The notes beneath the pieces were generated by a model. That model saw nothing but the letters and a program-made list of their open reading frames with translations, did not search any database and was not told the origin of the DNA. This document shows, in pieces, positions 1 through 7,890 of a stretch of DNA of 64,000 bases (positions are counted from its first letter, which is position 1; each line of letters opens with the position of its first letter). The translations under genes were made by a program, and so were the position numbers. Source of the DNA: Rubinisphaera italica (GTDB taxonomy: Bacteria; Planctomycetota; Planctomycetia; Planctomycetales; Planctomycetaceae); NCBI RefSeq assembly GCF_007859715.1, contig NZ_SJPG01000001.1:3994728-4058727 (forward strand). The letters are read 5' to 3'.

Positions 1-2
1 CG

Positions 3-155
3 TTGAAGAACATTCTCGTCTACGAATTTCCGGGTATCAAAGCGGGAAATGCATTGATGTATTATCCTGAAGCCAACATTCTAGTTCCCCGCACACGGGA
101 TCCAAGATCCAAGACGCCTGCTTTTAAGGGAATACCGATTGAGATTCTGGCGTGA
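3..155 (+). CDS. C-terminal end of a molybdopterin oxidoreductase (FdhF/YdeP-like), partial
   Basis: Only the last 50 codons are inside the window; the gene begins upstream of base 1. The peptide contains GNALMYYPEANILVPR, and then TPAFKGIPIEI just before the stop. This resembles the extreme C-terminus of the molybdopterin-dinucleotide-binding domain of the formate dehydrogenase alpha / YdeP family, where a 'GN...YFPEAN.LVP' segment is typical. If so, the protein is a molybdenum enzyme. The match rests on one short motif, so the substrate cannot be given. A sulfite-oxidase-like molybdoenzyme lies far away at 51170. Confidence 0.5.
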   Translation: MKNILVYEFPGIKAGNALMYYPEANILVPRTRDPRSKTPAFKGIPIEILA

Positions 156-325
156 AGTTTTCTGCAAATTTGACAATCTCAGGCCTTAATATCGCAGCAA
201 ATAGACTCCTCTTGTGATGAGTTCCATCCCGGCTTATTGTTCCCGTTCGACATGAGCATGAGGCTCATGGGCAACTGTACGCGCTACCTGAGCGTGGGAA
301 CTTTTCAGACATGGATGTCTGTTTT

Positions 326-1333
326 ATGGCTAAAAAAAAATCGCAAGCATCCTGGTGGATTGCTGTTGGAATTCTCATCGTTGGAATGTTCTCCTTCTTG
401 GGGAAATTGCAACTCGGCAATGTTCTACCCAGCATTCCGACTGTTTCGACAGGTTCCACCTCTGGAGAAAACCCTTCCGGGCCGACGTCCCAACCTCCAG
501 CCGCGTCCAAAGATTCCATTCGAATCGCCACTTTCAATATTCAGGTGTTTGGTGTTTCCAAAATGGGAAAGCCAATTGTGCGGGAACGATTGGCGGAACT
601 GGTCAGACAGTTCGACCTGGTGGCCATTCAGGAAATTCGCTCGATCGATCAATCGGTTTTGCCAAATTTTGTCGATTTGGTCAATGCTCAGGGAGCCGAC
701 TTCAAGTATCTGATCGGTGATCGTCTCGGTCGGACATCCAGTAAAGAGCAGTATGCCTATGTTTATCGTTCCTCATTAATCGAACCCGTTCAAGGATCGA
801 TTTATAACATTGAGGATCGTCTGGACCGATTGCATCGAGAGCCTTTTGTCGGTTCTTTCCGAATGCGCAGCAAGCCGGGTGAAGGAGGCGAGCCATTTTC
901 GTTCACACTCGTCAATATGCACACCGATCCCGATGAAGCGGAGTATGAAGTGGGACAACTAGCAGGCGTCTACAACTTTGTCACGACTTACCGTCCTGAA
1001 GAAGATGATGTCATTATTCTGGGAGACCTCAATGTCAATGCCTCGAAGCTGACTCCACTCACTAACATTCCCTTATTGCGTTCTGTTGCAGGAACTGGCC
1101 CGACGAATACTCGTGGAACTAAGCAGTATGATCATATCGTCGTGAATCATCAGAGCACGCTCGAATTTACTGGGAGAGCAGGAGTTTTGGATATGGCCAG
1201 TTTTCTGAAGATCTCGCCACAGGAAGCTCTGGACCTTTCCGATCACCAACCCGTCTGGGCAGAATTTCGAACGACTGAACAACGCGGCTCCATTCAGGTC
1301 GCTTCTCCGTTTACGGAGCAGACGGTGCGATAA
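326..1333 (+). CDS. Membrane-anchored DNase I-like endonuclease/exonuclease/phosphatase family protein
   Basis: The 335-residue protein has a short basic N-terminus, one hydrophobic anchor (about residues 9-28), a Ser/Pro/Gly linker, then an EEP-fold domain from about residue 65. Fold residues are visible: Asn71 (ATFNIQ), Glu103 (IQEIR), His199 (NMHTD), Asp234/Asn236 (GDLNVN), Asp269 (YDHIVV) and Asp306-His307 (SDHQPV). The segments KEQYAYVYR and REPFV match the equivalent stretches of true DNase I, which points to a DNA-cleaving enzyme more than to a lipid phosphatase. It would act outside the cytoplasmic membrane, tethered or secreted. An in-frame ATG at 311 adds five residues; 326 gives the better signal-anchor start. 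The 3' end overlaps the convergent propeller gene by 23 bases. Confidence 0.8.
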   Translation: MAKKKSQASWWIAVGILIVGMFSFLGKLQLGNVLPSIPTVSTGSTSGENPSGPTSQPPAASKDSIRIATFNIQVFGVSKMGKPIVRERLAELVRQFDLVAIQEIRSIDQSVLPNFVDLVNAQGADFKYLIGDRLGRTSSKEQYAYVYRSSLIEPVQGSIYNIEDRLDRLHREPFVGSFRMRSKPGEGGEPFSFTLVNMHTDPDEAEYEVGQLAGVYNFVTTYRPEEDDVIILGDLNVNASKLTPLTNIPLLRSVAGTGPTNTRGTKQYDHIVVNHQSTLEFTGRAGVLDMASFLKISPQEALDLSDHQPVWAEFRTTEQRGSIQVASPFTEQTVR

Positions 1334-3011
1334 CCTGTTTTGTCGGGGAATGCACGCGAATGATTGATTCCGCTCGAAACGATTCAAACTCCACATCCAG
1401 AATGCTTCTCGAGTCACGATTGATCTCAATGGGGAGTGTCAGGATCCCCTTCTCGGAAGTAATCTCCCCCGGACCGTTCCAATTCCAGGTCAACTCCTGT
1501 GGGTCAAGCGTTCTGAGATAGTGGCCTTGGTCATTAAAAAGCAGGACCTGAAACGCCTGTTGATATCCAGGTGATAAAGAGATTGCAGCCGGTATTATTT
1601 GGATAGAATCAGGTTTATCAGAGGTCTCATCCTGAGCGATTTTGGTAAGTGGTATCATCAGCTGTGAGATTGCATCGTCATTATCGTATGGGCCAAAAGC
1701 GGTCAGCTCATTTATGTGTTGAACATAAATTTGCTTTTTGGAGATAGCGGGTAGAAACGGGATCTGCTTGCCAACTTTCTTAGTGTACAGCAATTCGCAA
1801 GCACTGTTTTTGCAGGAATATGCCTGCCAAAGTCCAGAATTAGTGGTGAGCAGAACTTGATCATCAATCCACTGGAGATGCGGCATCGTACCTTCGGCGG
1901 TGGGCAATTCGTGCAATCTTTTCTGCTGTTTAATGGAAAAGACTTCGAGTGTTCCGGCTGAATTCGCAGCAAATACGGCATCTCCATGCAATAAGGCAGT
2001 TGCCATCTCAGAAGATTGCAAGTCAAAATGAGCCAGCTTTTGAGGAGTCTTCAGAGCCGTGGAAGACTGAGACGATTCACTCTCGACTAAACGCCACACA
2101 TCAATCCCCCAACTTTTCATTGTCGGATTGATTTCTGTAGACGATAAGGCAAGTAATTTTCCATCCTGATAAAGCAGTTCGTGAATCGTTTGAGATTTCC
2201 CTGAGGATTCCAACTTTGCAACGAACCGCCCTGTTCGAATTTGTAGTAACTCGACAGAGCCCTCTTCTCCTGGAATCGCCAGCACAACTTGATGATTTAG
2301 CACTGCTGGTGTGGGTGAACCAAGGACTTTAGTGCTCAGGGAACGCTTTAACTGCCAGCAAGGCAATCCATTTCGACGATCTAATGCCACGCAATGCAGC
2401 ATATTTTGATTGTTTTGCGTCACCTGCCAGGTGACGATTAGTAAATGCTCAAATATCAGAGGTGCAACGGTTTGTGCCTGAAGATTATCGGAAACTGATT
2501 CATCGAACAGAGCATGAGTCCAAAGAGTATTACCGAGATCACTATCGAGGGCGACCACTTCTCCGGTGACATTCAGGCAGAACAATTGTCGCCAGGCTGG
2601 GTCGCCGACCAGATAGGGTTGTGGACATCGCTGAGGCAAGTCGGAGGAGATTTGCTGAGTGAAACGCGCTTCCGGATCGCGATCTTTTATCGACCAGGAA
2701 ATGATGCCGTAATGGGAACCCCCTTTTGTCTCCTCAATTGGGGAAGTGAAATCAAAGAGGGCGTAAAGTTTTTCATTGAAGATGAGCGGCGTGTGCAATC
2801 CGGGAAGTTCGGTAATCGTCCACAGTTCATCCTGCTGGTCGGCATTCAAGGGGGAGTCATCGTCCCAGTCGAGCGGAATATTTCGTTCTCGGCTCACCCG
2901 ATTGTATTCCGGCCCCAGAGGATGCGGCCATGTCATCGGCTCGGTTGCCTGAACAGTATCGATCAGGCTGATCGAGCAGACAATTAACAATATTCGGAAT
3001 GCAGATATCAT
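1311..3011 (-). CDS. Secreted PQQ-like beta-propeller protein
   Basis: The 566-residue protein starts with a signal peptide (hydrophobic stretch at residues 5-22, cleavage near QATEP). The body has repeated segments such as VVALDSDLGNTLW, CVALDRRNGLPCW, VELLQIRTGRFVAKL and LEVFSIKQQKRLHEL. This 'L-D...G...W' pattern is the blade repeat of PQQ-type propellers (BamB-like folds). No quinone-ligand or catalytic residue can be assigned, so a scaffold or binding role is more likely than a dehydrogenase. It lies 72 bases downstream of the SbcC-like ATPase on the same strand and could be transcribed with it, although its export signal argues against a shared function. Its stop codon lies inside the end of the convergent DNase-like gene. 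Confidence 0.75.
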   Translation of the reverse strand: MISAFRILLIVCSISLIDTVQATEPMTWPHPLGPEYNRVSRERNIPLDWDDDSPLNADQQDELWTITELPGLHTPLIFNEKLYALFDFTSPIEETKGGSHYGIISWSIKDRDPEARFTQQISSDLPQRCPQPYLVGDPAWRQLFCLNVTGEVVALDSDLGNTLWTHALFDESVSDNLQAQTVAPLIFEHLLIVTWQVTQNNQNMLHCVALDRRNGLPCWQLKRSLSTKVLGSPTPAVLNHQVVLAIPGEEGSVELLQIRTGRFVAKLESSGKSQTIHELLYQDGKLLALSSTEINPTMKSWGIDVWRLVESESSQSSTALKTPQKLAHFDLQSSEMATALLHGDAVFAANSAGTLEVFSIKQQKRLHELPTAEGTMPHLQWIDDQVLLTTNSGLWQAYSCKNSACELLYTKKVGKQIPFLPAISKKQIYVQHINELTAFGPYDNDDAISQLMIPLTKIAQDETSDKPDSIQIIPAAISLSPGYQQAFQVLLFNDQGHYLRTLDPQELTWNWNGPGEITSEKGILTLPIEINRDSRSILDVEFESFRAESIIRVHSPTKQVIAPSAP

Positions 3012-3083
3012 GGGAGGTCTCCTGAGAAAACCTTCCGATCATCCCGCATCCAGGGGAAGAATGCAACAGGGTAACGGTTTCGA

Positions 3084-6000
3084 TTACCCGGCCAGCCTTG
3101 CTTCGCCTTTAGCCAGTGCAGGCAGCCAGATCGATTCAATATTCTGGACTTCAAACATCGTTGCCAGATGCTGATGGCAGGTGAAGAACAGAACTTGCCG
3201 CGTAGCTGCGAAATCGAGAAGTGTTTCCACAGCGGCTTCTGTTCGCTGCTGATCGAAATTAACGAAGATATCATCGAACACGACCGGCATCTCAATGCCA
3301 TCTTCGGCGAAGGTATCGATCAACGCCATGCGAATCGCCAGGAATAATTGTTCGCGGGTGCCATCACTCAATTCGCCAACATTGCGAAAGGTGCCGCTCT
3401 GTTCGCGAATCAACAAGTCTCGTGAGCCGACAGGCGTACGGACCTGCAGGTACCGTCCACAGGTGAGCTTATCGAGATACTCGGAAGCTCTTGCCAGAGT
3501 TTCCGGCTGAAATCGTTGCTCGAATTCGGCAGTCAGTCGAGAGAGTGCCGAGGATGCAATGCGATTCGCCTGCAAATCTCGCAGCGAAGATGACGCCCGA
3601 TCGAGAATTCGAGCTTGCTTCGTGCGGATGTCATCGGCACTGGTATCACCTTCAAGTGTGGCCAGCGTTTGTCGCATCCGCCCCAAATTTTCCTGAGAGT
3701 CAGCCAGATCTTTTTCGAGGTCTTCAATTTCGAGATCGAGCATTTCGATTCGCTCCTGATTATTGCTCGACTCGTATCGTAATAAGTCTTCCTCAGCAAT
3801 CGCCAATTCCGGCTCTTCCCGACTGAGCGAGTTGAGTTGATCGTTCAAATCGGCAATCAAGGCTCGAAGTTCATCTGCTCGCTGCAGTTGCTTGGCTCGA
3901 CGCCGAAACTCTTCAGGTGAGGTCACCTCGGCATGTCGCAGGAGTTGTGACAGATCATCCTGAATACGATTCGACTCCGACTCCGCTGCTCGATATTGCT
4001 TGACCACCTGACTGTAGTCCCGCTTTTTCTGCAGATAACTGTTATGCGACTGATCGAAATCTTCCAGCATTTTTTGCCAGTTGCTCAATGTCTGAGAGAG
4101 CGATAACCCATCAGAACCTCTCAACGACATGCGACCAGCAATCAATTCCATCTGCTCACGGAATTGATTTAACAATTCCTGATACCGCTGAACATCCTCT
4201 TTGGAAGCCTGCCATTGCTGCCAGGTTTGTTGAGCGTCGACGGCATGTTGCCAACTGAGAAACGCTTCGCTGGTTCGGACGGTTTCGTGAATTCCTAATT
4301 GTTTCAACAAGTCGCACCAGGCCTGACGCGTGGCACTGACGTCTCGCTGATACTCGGCCAGTTTGCCTCGTTGTACGGAGAGCTTTTTACGGGTCTTCTG
4401 CAGTTTTTCCTGAGTCCGAGCCAGTCCCTGCAAATCGACAATTCGTTGAGAAGCCTGACGAATCAATTCCGTCTCTGATTTCCGGTTTCGATTCTGTAAC
4501 TCTGAAGGAAGACTTCGACGATGGGAGACTTCTCCACTGATACGGGAAATCCGCCCGCGGACATCGTGCAGCTCACGTTCACAGGTTTCAATTTCTGATT
4601 GAAGACGACGAACATAGCCATCGTTATCCATTTCGAAATGTTGTCGTAACGACCAGGCTAGTCCGCCTCCCATAATGCCGGTTAAAAGATAAATCCAGCC
4701 GATGATCCAACTAGTCTGCACACTTTGGACGATGCCTGCAATAATGAGGAAACCGCCAACCATGCTGAACAGGGTGAGCATCGATTGTCCCCACCAGGGA
4801 ATTTCGCGACCGTTGTCCTGCTTATCAAGTTGTGTTTTTGCACTGCGAATTCGTTGTTCATATTCTGCTTCACGGACTCGTAATTGTGCCAGATTTTCGA
4901 GATCGACAAGCCGCCGTTCTGCTTCGCGAATAGCTTGGGGCAGCGAAGTGATATTCTGACGTTTGAGTGTATCCTGTAATTCGGATTGTCGCTGATGATG
5001 GGCATCGGACACTTTGCGGTATTTGCGTCGATGCCGTGCCCGTCGGCTGATGGCGGTCTGATAATTTCGAGCCGAAGTACTCAACTGCAGATGAGCCTGC
5101 GGGGACGTATCGACTTCAGCCAGTCGATTGATGGTCCAGTCGTTACCGAGTGTTTGCAGCTTTTCCTCCAACTCGGCTTTGAGCATGGAGGCATCGGCAG
5201 AGACGCTTGCCAAATGTCGTTCGGTTGATTCGACCAGGCTTTTCATGTCGATCAGAGCACGCACTCCACTGGCGTGGTCTCGCAGTTCCGCATTGGTTCC
5301 ATCGGCTTCGAGAGCCTGCTTCAATCGGCTGCGTTCGCGTCGTAGTTTCTTGAGCTGCTCTTCGGCTGCTTTTTTCTGGCCATCCAGCTTCTCAAGACGA
5401 CTCAATCCTTCTGCAGGGAATTGAATCCCTTCAGGCAGTAAGCGGAGTTCGTTCTGCAGATCGCGATGTTTCTTCCAGGGATTCCAGACTCGCTGCATGT
5501 AGCGATAATTGGAGCGTTCCCGTTTGAGTCGACTCAGGCGTTCCTGACGTTCGTCCTGTTTCGATTCCAGTTGACGGCATTCGGCCAGATGACTTTCATA
5601 ACGATTGATCAGGCCATCGGTTTTCGAGAGGGCCTCATTCATTGAGCCGTATTGACCCGAGAGGTCGAACAGATGCCCGCGTCCGTGTTCGAGATCGGCA
5701 ATTTCTCTGGCCTGGCCTTGCGTATGTTGCTCAGCATGCATCAGTCGTTGACCAATTCTGCCCAGCGAGGTGCCATAGATGTATTCACCAACCTGATCGG
5801 TCTGCAGTGTCGCCAACTCCCGCAGTTCTTTCAGGCCGAGCGTGTATATTGTGCGATAGACATCGGCGTCGACATCCTGCAGCATTCGCTCAAAGTCGGA
5901 CTCAGAAATCGCTTTGTTGCTCGAATTGGCTCGGAACTGCTGACGTCCGTGGTCATCAATGTGTCGTGAAAGTTGCAGCGACTGATTTTCAGAACGGACC

Positions 6001-6218
6001 CGTAACGAACCACCCCATGCCTGAGAGTGATCTCCACGTTCGGAAGTTGCCATCCCCGCAGCGGGGTAACCATACAGCACTCCGCGTATAAATCGCATGA
6101 GTGTCGACTTACCCGCTTCGTTGGGGCCGTAAATTACGGTCATTCCATTCTCGTTGACTGGCAACAGCAAGTCCGACCAGACTCCGTACCGATCGATCAT
6201 GACATCCGTGATTTTCAT
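3084..6218 (-). CDS. SbcC/YhaN-like SMC-type AAA ATPase with membrane segments in the coiled coil
   Basis: The 1044-residue protein has a split ATPase head at its ends. The Walker A motif GPNEAGKST is near residue 31. The ABC-type signature LSDGTREQLFLAIRMAL is followed by the Walker B VVFDDIFVNFD near the C-terminus. Between them lie long charged heptad-rich arms. Around residues 475-522 two hydrophobic helices interrupt the coiled coil, as in Bacillus YhaN, so the apex may sit in the membrane. Members of this group bind DNA ends and partner an SbcD/YhaO-type nuclease, which is the next gene upstream on the same strand (6381-7607). The pair is separated by a long palindromic repeat rather than being tightly coupled. 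A role in DNA repair or nucleoid processing is inferred from the family. Confidence 0.8.
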   Translation of the reverse strand: MKITDVMIDRYGVWSDLLLPVNENGMTVIYGPNEAGKSTLMRFIRGVLYGYPAAGMATSERGDHSQAWGGSLRVRSENQSLQLSRHIDDHGRQQFRANSSNKAISESDFERMLQDVDADVYRTIYTLGLKELRELATLQTDQVGEYIYGTSLGRIGQRLMHAEQHTQGQAREIADLEHGRGHLFDLSGQYGSMNEALSKTDGLINRYESHLAECRQLESKQDERQERLSRLKRERSNYRYMQRVWNPWKKHRDLQNELRLLPEGIQFPAEGLSRLEKLDGQKKAAEEQLKKLRRERSRLKQALEADGTNAELRDHASGVRALIDMKSLVESTERHLASVSADASMLKAELEEKLQTLGNDWTINRLAEVDTSPQAHLQLSTSARNYQTAISRRARHRRKYRKVSDAHHQRQSELQDTLKRQNITSLPQAIREAERRLVDLENLAQLRVREAEYEQRIRSAKTQLDKQDNGREIPWWGQSMLTLFSMVGGFLIIAGIVQSVQTSWIIGWIYLLTGIMGGGLAWSLRQHFEMDNDGYVRRLQSEIETCERELHDVRGRISRISGEVSHRRSLPSELQNRNRKSETELIRQASQRIVDLQGLARTQEKLQKTRKKLSVQRGKLAEYQRDVSATRQAWCDLLKQLGIHETVRTSEAFLSWQHAVDAQQTWQQWQASKEDVQRYQELLNQFREQMELIAGRMSLRGSDGLSLSQTLSNWQKMLEDFDQSHNSYLQKKRDYSQVVKQYRAAESESNRIQDDLSQLLRHAEVTSPEEFRRRAKQLQRADELRALIADLNDQLNSLSREEPELAIAEEDLLRYESSNNQERIEMLDLEIEDLEKDLADSQENLGRMRQTLATLEGDTSADDIRTKQARILDRASSSLRDLQANRIASSALSRLTAEFEQRFQPETLARASEYLDKLTCGRYLQVRTPVGSRDLLIREQSGTFRNVGELSDGTREQLFLAIRMALIDTFAEDGIEMPVVFDDIFVNFDQQRTEAAVETLLDFAATRQVLFFTCHQHLATMFEVQNIESIWLPALAKGEARLAG

Positions 6219-6270
6219 CGCCTGCTCCCTGGCTGATCGCTATCTTTTTTGATCCCTGTGTCAGATTTAT

Positions 6271-6342
6271 TACAAGCACGAAGCGCAAGCGAGTGTGTCA
6301 AAACACCCGAATGAACACACTCGCTTGCGCTTCGTGCTTGTA
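6271..6342. repeat. REP-like repeat family A, facing pair (28-bp perfect arms)
   Basis: The arms at 6271-6298 and 6315-6342 are perfect reverse complements, with a 16-base spacer. The arm core is GCACGAAGCGCAAGCGAGTG. The same element occurs as a facing pair at 51862-51936 and 62957-63025, always between genes. Here it separates the SbcC-like and SbcD-like genes. The RNA would form a very long hairpin and may limit read-through. Confidence 0.9.
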
Positions 6343-6380
6343 TTTCTATTAATACTTTTTAATAATTCGACACATCTTCT

Positions 6381-7607
6381 TTATCCCGCTTTTTGCTGGT
6401 CTCGCAACGCCTGTAATCCCAATTCTGCTGCGCGATGACACAACGTATTTGTCTCCAACTCCTGTTGCAATTCCTGGAATGGCAACAGCTTGAGTTTTGA
6501 TCGATTCTGTTCGTTCAATTCCCTGTCCTGCAATGAACATCCTGCATCCGTCTGGCATTCTTCACTCAGAAACCTGAGCAGTTCTTCTTCAATCCATTCT
6601 TCATCGAATGCTTCCTCATGCAGGTGTGGAGAGCCTGATAGCTGAGGAATCAGTTGAACGTGATTAATTAATTCTGTCGCAGAATTTAATTCCGAGAAGT
6701 TTAAGTCCAGCAATTCCAGCAACGACTGGCTCGACCATTTGGCCACCGCCTTGCTCGAACCTTTGACTTTCCAGTTCAGATGACACAGCTTGACGCAAGC
6801 CGGCAAAGATTTTTCGACATCCTGCTCAATGATTTCCGCCATTTTCAGTTCGATGTCGTCCATACTGTCGTTATCACTCAGCTGGAAACTCAACTCTTTG
6901 TAGGCAACAACAGAGAGAGGTATCGCTTGCAGGTCAACTTCTCCGTTTGCATTCATTTGACACAGAGTCACCGAACGGACTCCAGGCACGGTCCCGTTGA
7001 CAGCCTGCACGCTTCCAGCCGCATGTGCGATGGAATTATGGAGTTGCTGAGTGACAGCAGACTCATGAGCTGAGGAAATAATGAGTGGAGCAGTGATTCG
7101 ATTTCCGTGAAGCAGGCGGTGATCCTCAGAAAAATGACCGAATGCGTCCCAGGTAATTCCGATATCAATATTTGATTTGGTGAGCGATTTTCGATGCTGT
7201 TCATCGAATAATGCCAAATGCAAAGAGGCAATTGAAATTTCTGTTTGATGTCCCGGTGCCAGCAAAGTCATTTCTTCCGGACAGCAGTTCAACTTCGTCA
7301 ATTGACGGATTTGCTCGGGAGTCGGACCCGCATAGATCGTGGTGATCCCTTCTTCCTGCAGCGCTTCAATTCCATCCCGGAACAAAGCCGCGGTACGAAT
7401 CGTCGGGAGGCGGTCGAATAGCGAACCGGTCAGCAATAAGGCATCGACACCTTGTTCAAGAGCCGTTTCGATGAGCCGTTCGAAGGCTGTGAGCGGTGCG
7501 TCGCGGAGGAGTTCGTGATGCGGATCACCCACGCCCGGCAGTCCGCGCAGCACTCCATCCAAGTGTAAATGCCCTGCGATAAGCAGACGAGGTGCCTCGG
7601 CAAGCAT
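6381..7607 (-). CDS. SbcD/YhaO-like metallophosphoesterase homologue with eroded active site
   Basis: The 408-residue protein follows the layout of the SbcD/YhaO exonucleases. The N-terminus RLLIAGHLHLDGVLRGL corresponds to the usual 'ADLHLDSPL.GL', and LLLTGSLFDR to 'LIAGDLFD'. The metal ligands are changed: the first Asp is His13, the second Asp is Ser62, and the 'GNHD' loop is replaced by YAGPTPE at residues 92-98. The later 'GH.H' motif is not visible. I therefore infer the fold is kept but the two-metal nuclease centre is lost, making this a probable structural or DNA-binding partner of the SbcC-like ATPase encoded 162 bases downstream. The sequence has no frameshift and no long low-complexity tract, which argues against a decaying gene. 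Confidence 0.65.
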   Translation of the reverse strand: MLAEAPRLLIAGHLHLDGVLRGLPGVGDPHHELLRDAPLTAFERLIETALEQGVDALLLTGSLFDRLPTIRTAALFRDGIEALQEEGITTIYAGPTPEQIRQLTKLNCCPEEMTLLAPGHQTEISIASLHLALFDEQHRKSLTKSNIDIGITWDAFGHFSEDHRLLHGNRITAPLIISSAHESAVTQQLHNSIAHAAGSVQAVNGTVPGVRSVTLCQMNANGEVDLQAIPLSVVAYKELSFQLSDNDSMDDIELKMAEIIEQDVEKSLPACVKLCHLNWKVKGSSKAVAKWSSQSLLELLDLNFSELNSATELINHVQLIPQLSGSPHLHEEAFDEEWIEEELLRFLSEECQTDAGCSLQDRELNEQNRSKLKLLPFQELQQELETNTLCHRAAELGLQALRDQQKAG

Positions 7608-7795
7608 ATCGGAGTCCTTTCCTGATACGCGAAATTGACGGATAAAATGAGAATTCCGCCCGACTGTAACAACTCAGCCCATTTTCGCAAAGACCATTTT
7701 GTATTTCTTGCAAAATGCGTTTGGCAAACGGTGATATGGAAGGACGAAGTCCACAAGAGGTAATCAGCTGGAGCGTTGAGTTAACAAAAGAACGA

Positions 7796-7884
7796 CCGGG
7801 TGGCGGGGGCGCTCCGCACCAGCGGAAGCCCCCGGAAGTTCAACGATTCGGGGGCTTCTCTTCGAGAGCGCCCCCGCCACCCGG
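7796..7884. repeat. Intergenic palindromic repeat family C (GGTGGCGGGGGCGCTC)
   Basis: Outer arms at 7796-7814 and 7866-7884 are complementary, and inner arms GAAGCCCCCG and CGGGGGCTTC nest inside them. The element sits just after the stop of the secreted protein at 7891 (minus strand), where it could act as a terminator. Related copies lie at 31406-31447, 35025-35061 and 35096-35138. Confidence 0.85.
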
Positions 7885-7890
7885 GTTTGA

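Noticed and set aside
268..310. Hairpin CATGAG...CTCATG upstream of the DNase-like gene as a terminator for the preceding oxidoreductase
   Set aside because: Only six base pairs and no T-tract; it could be chance.
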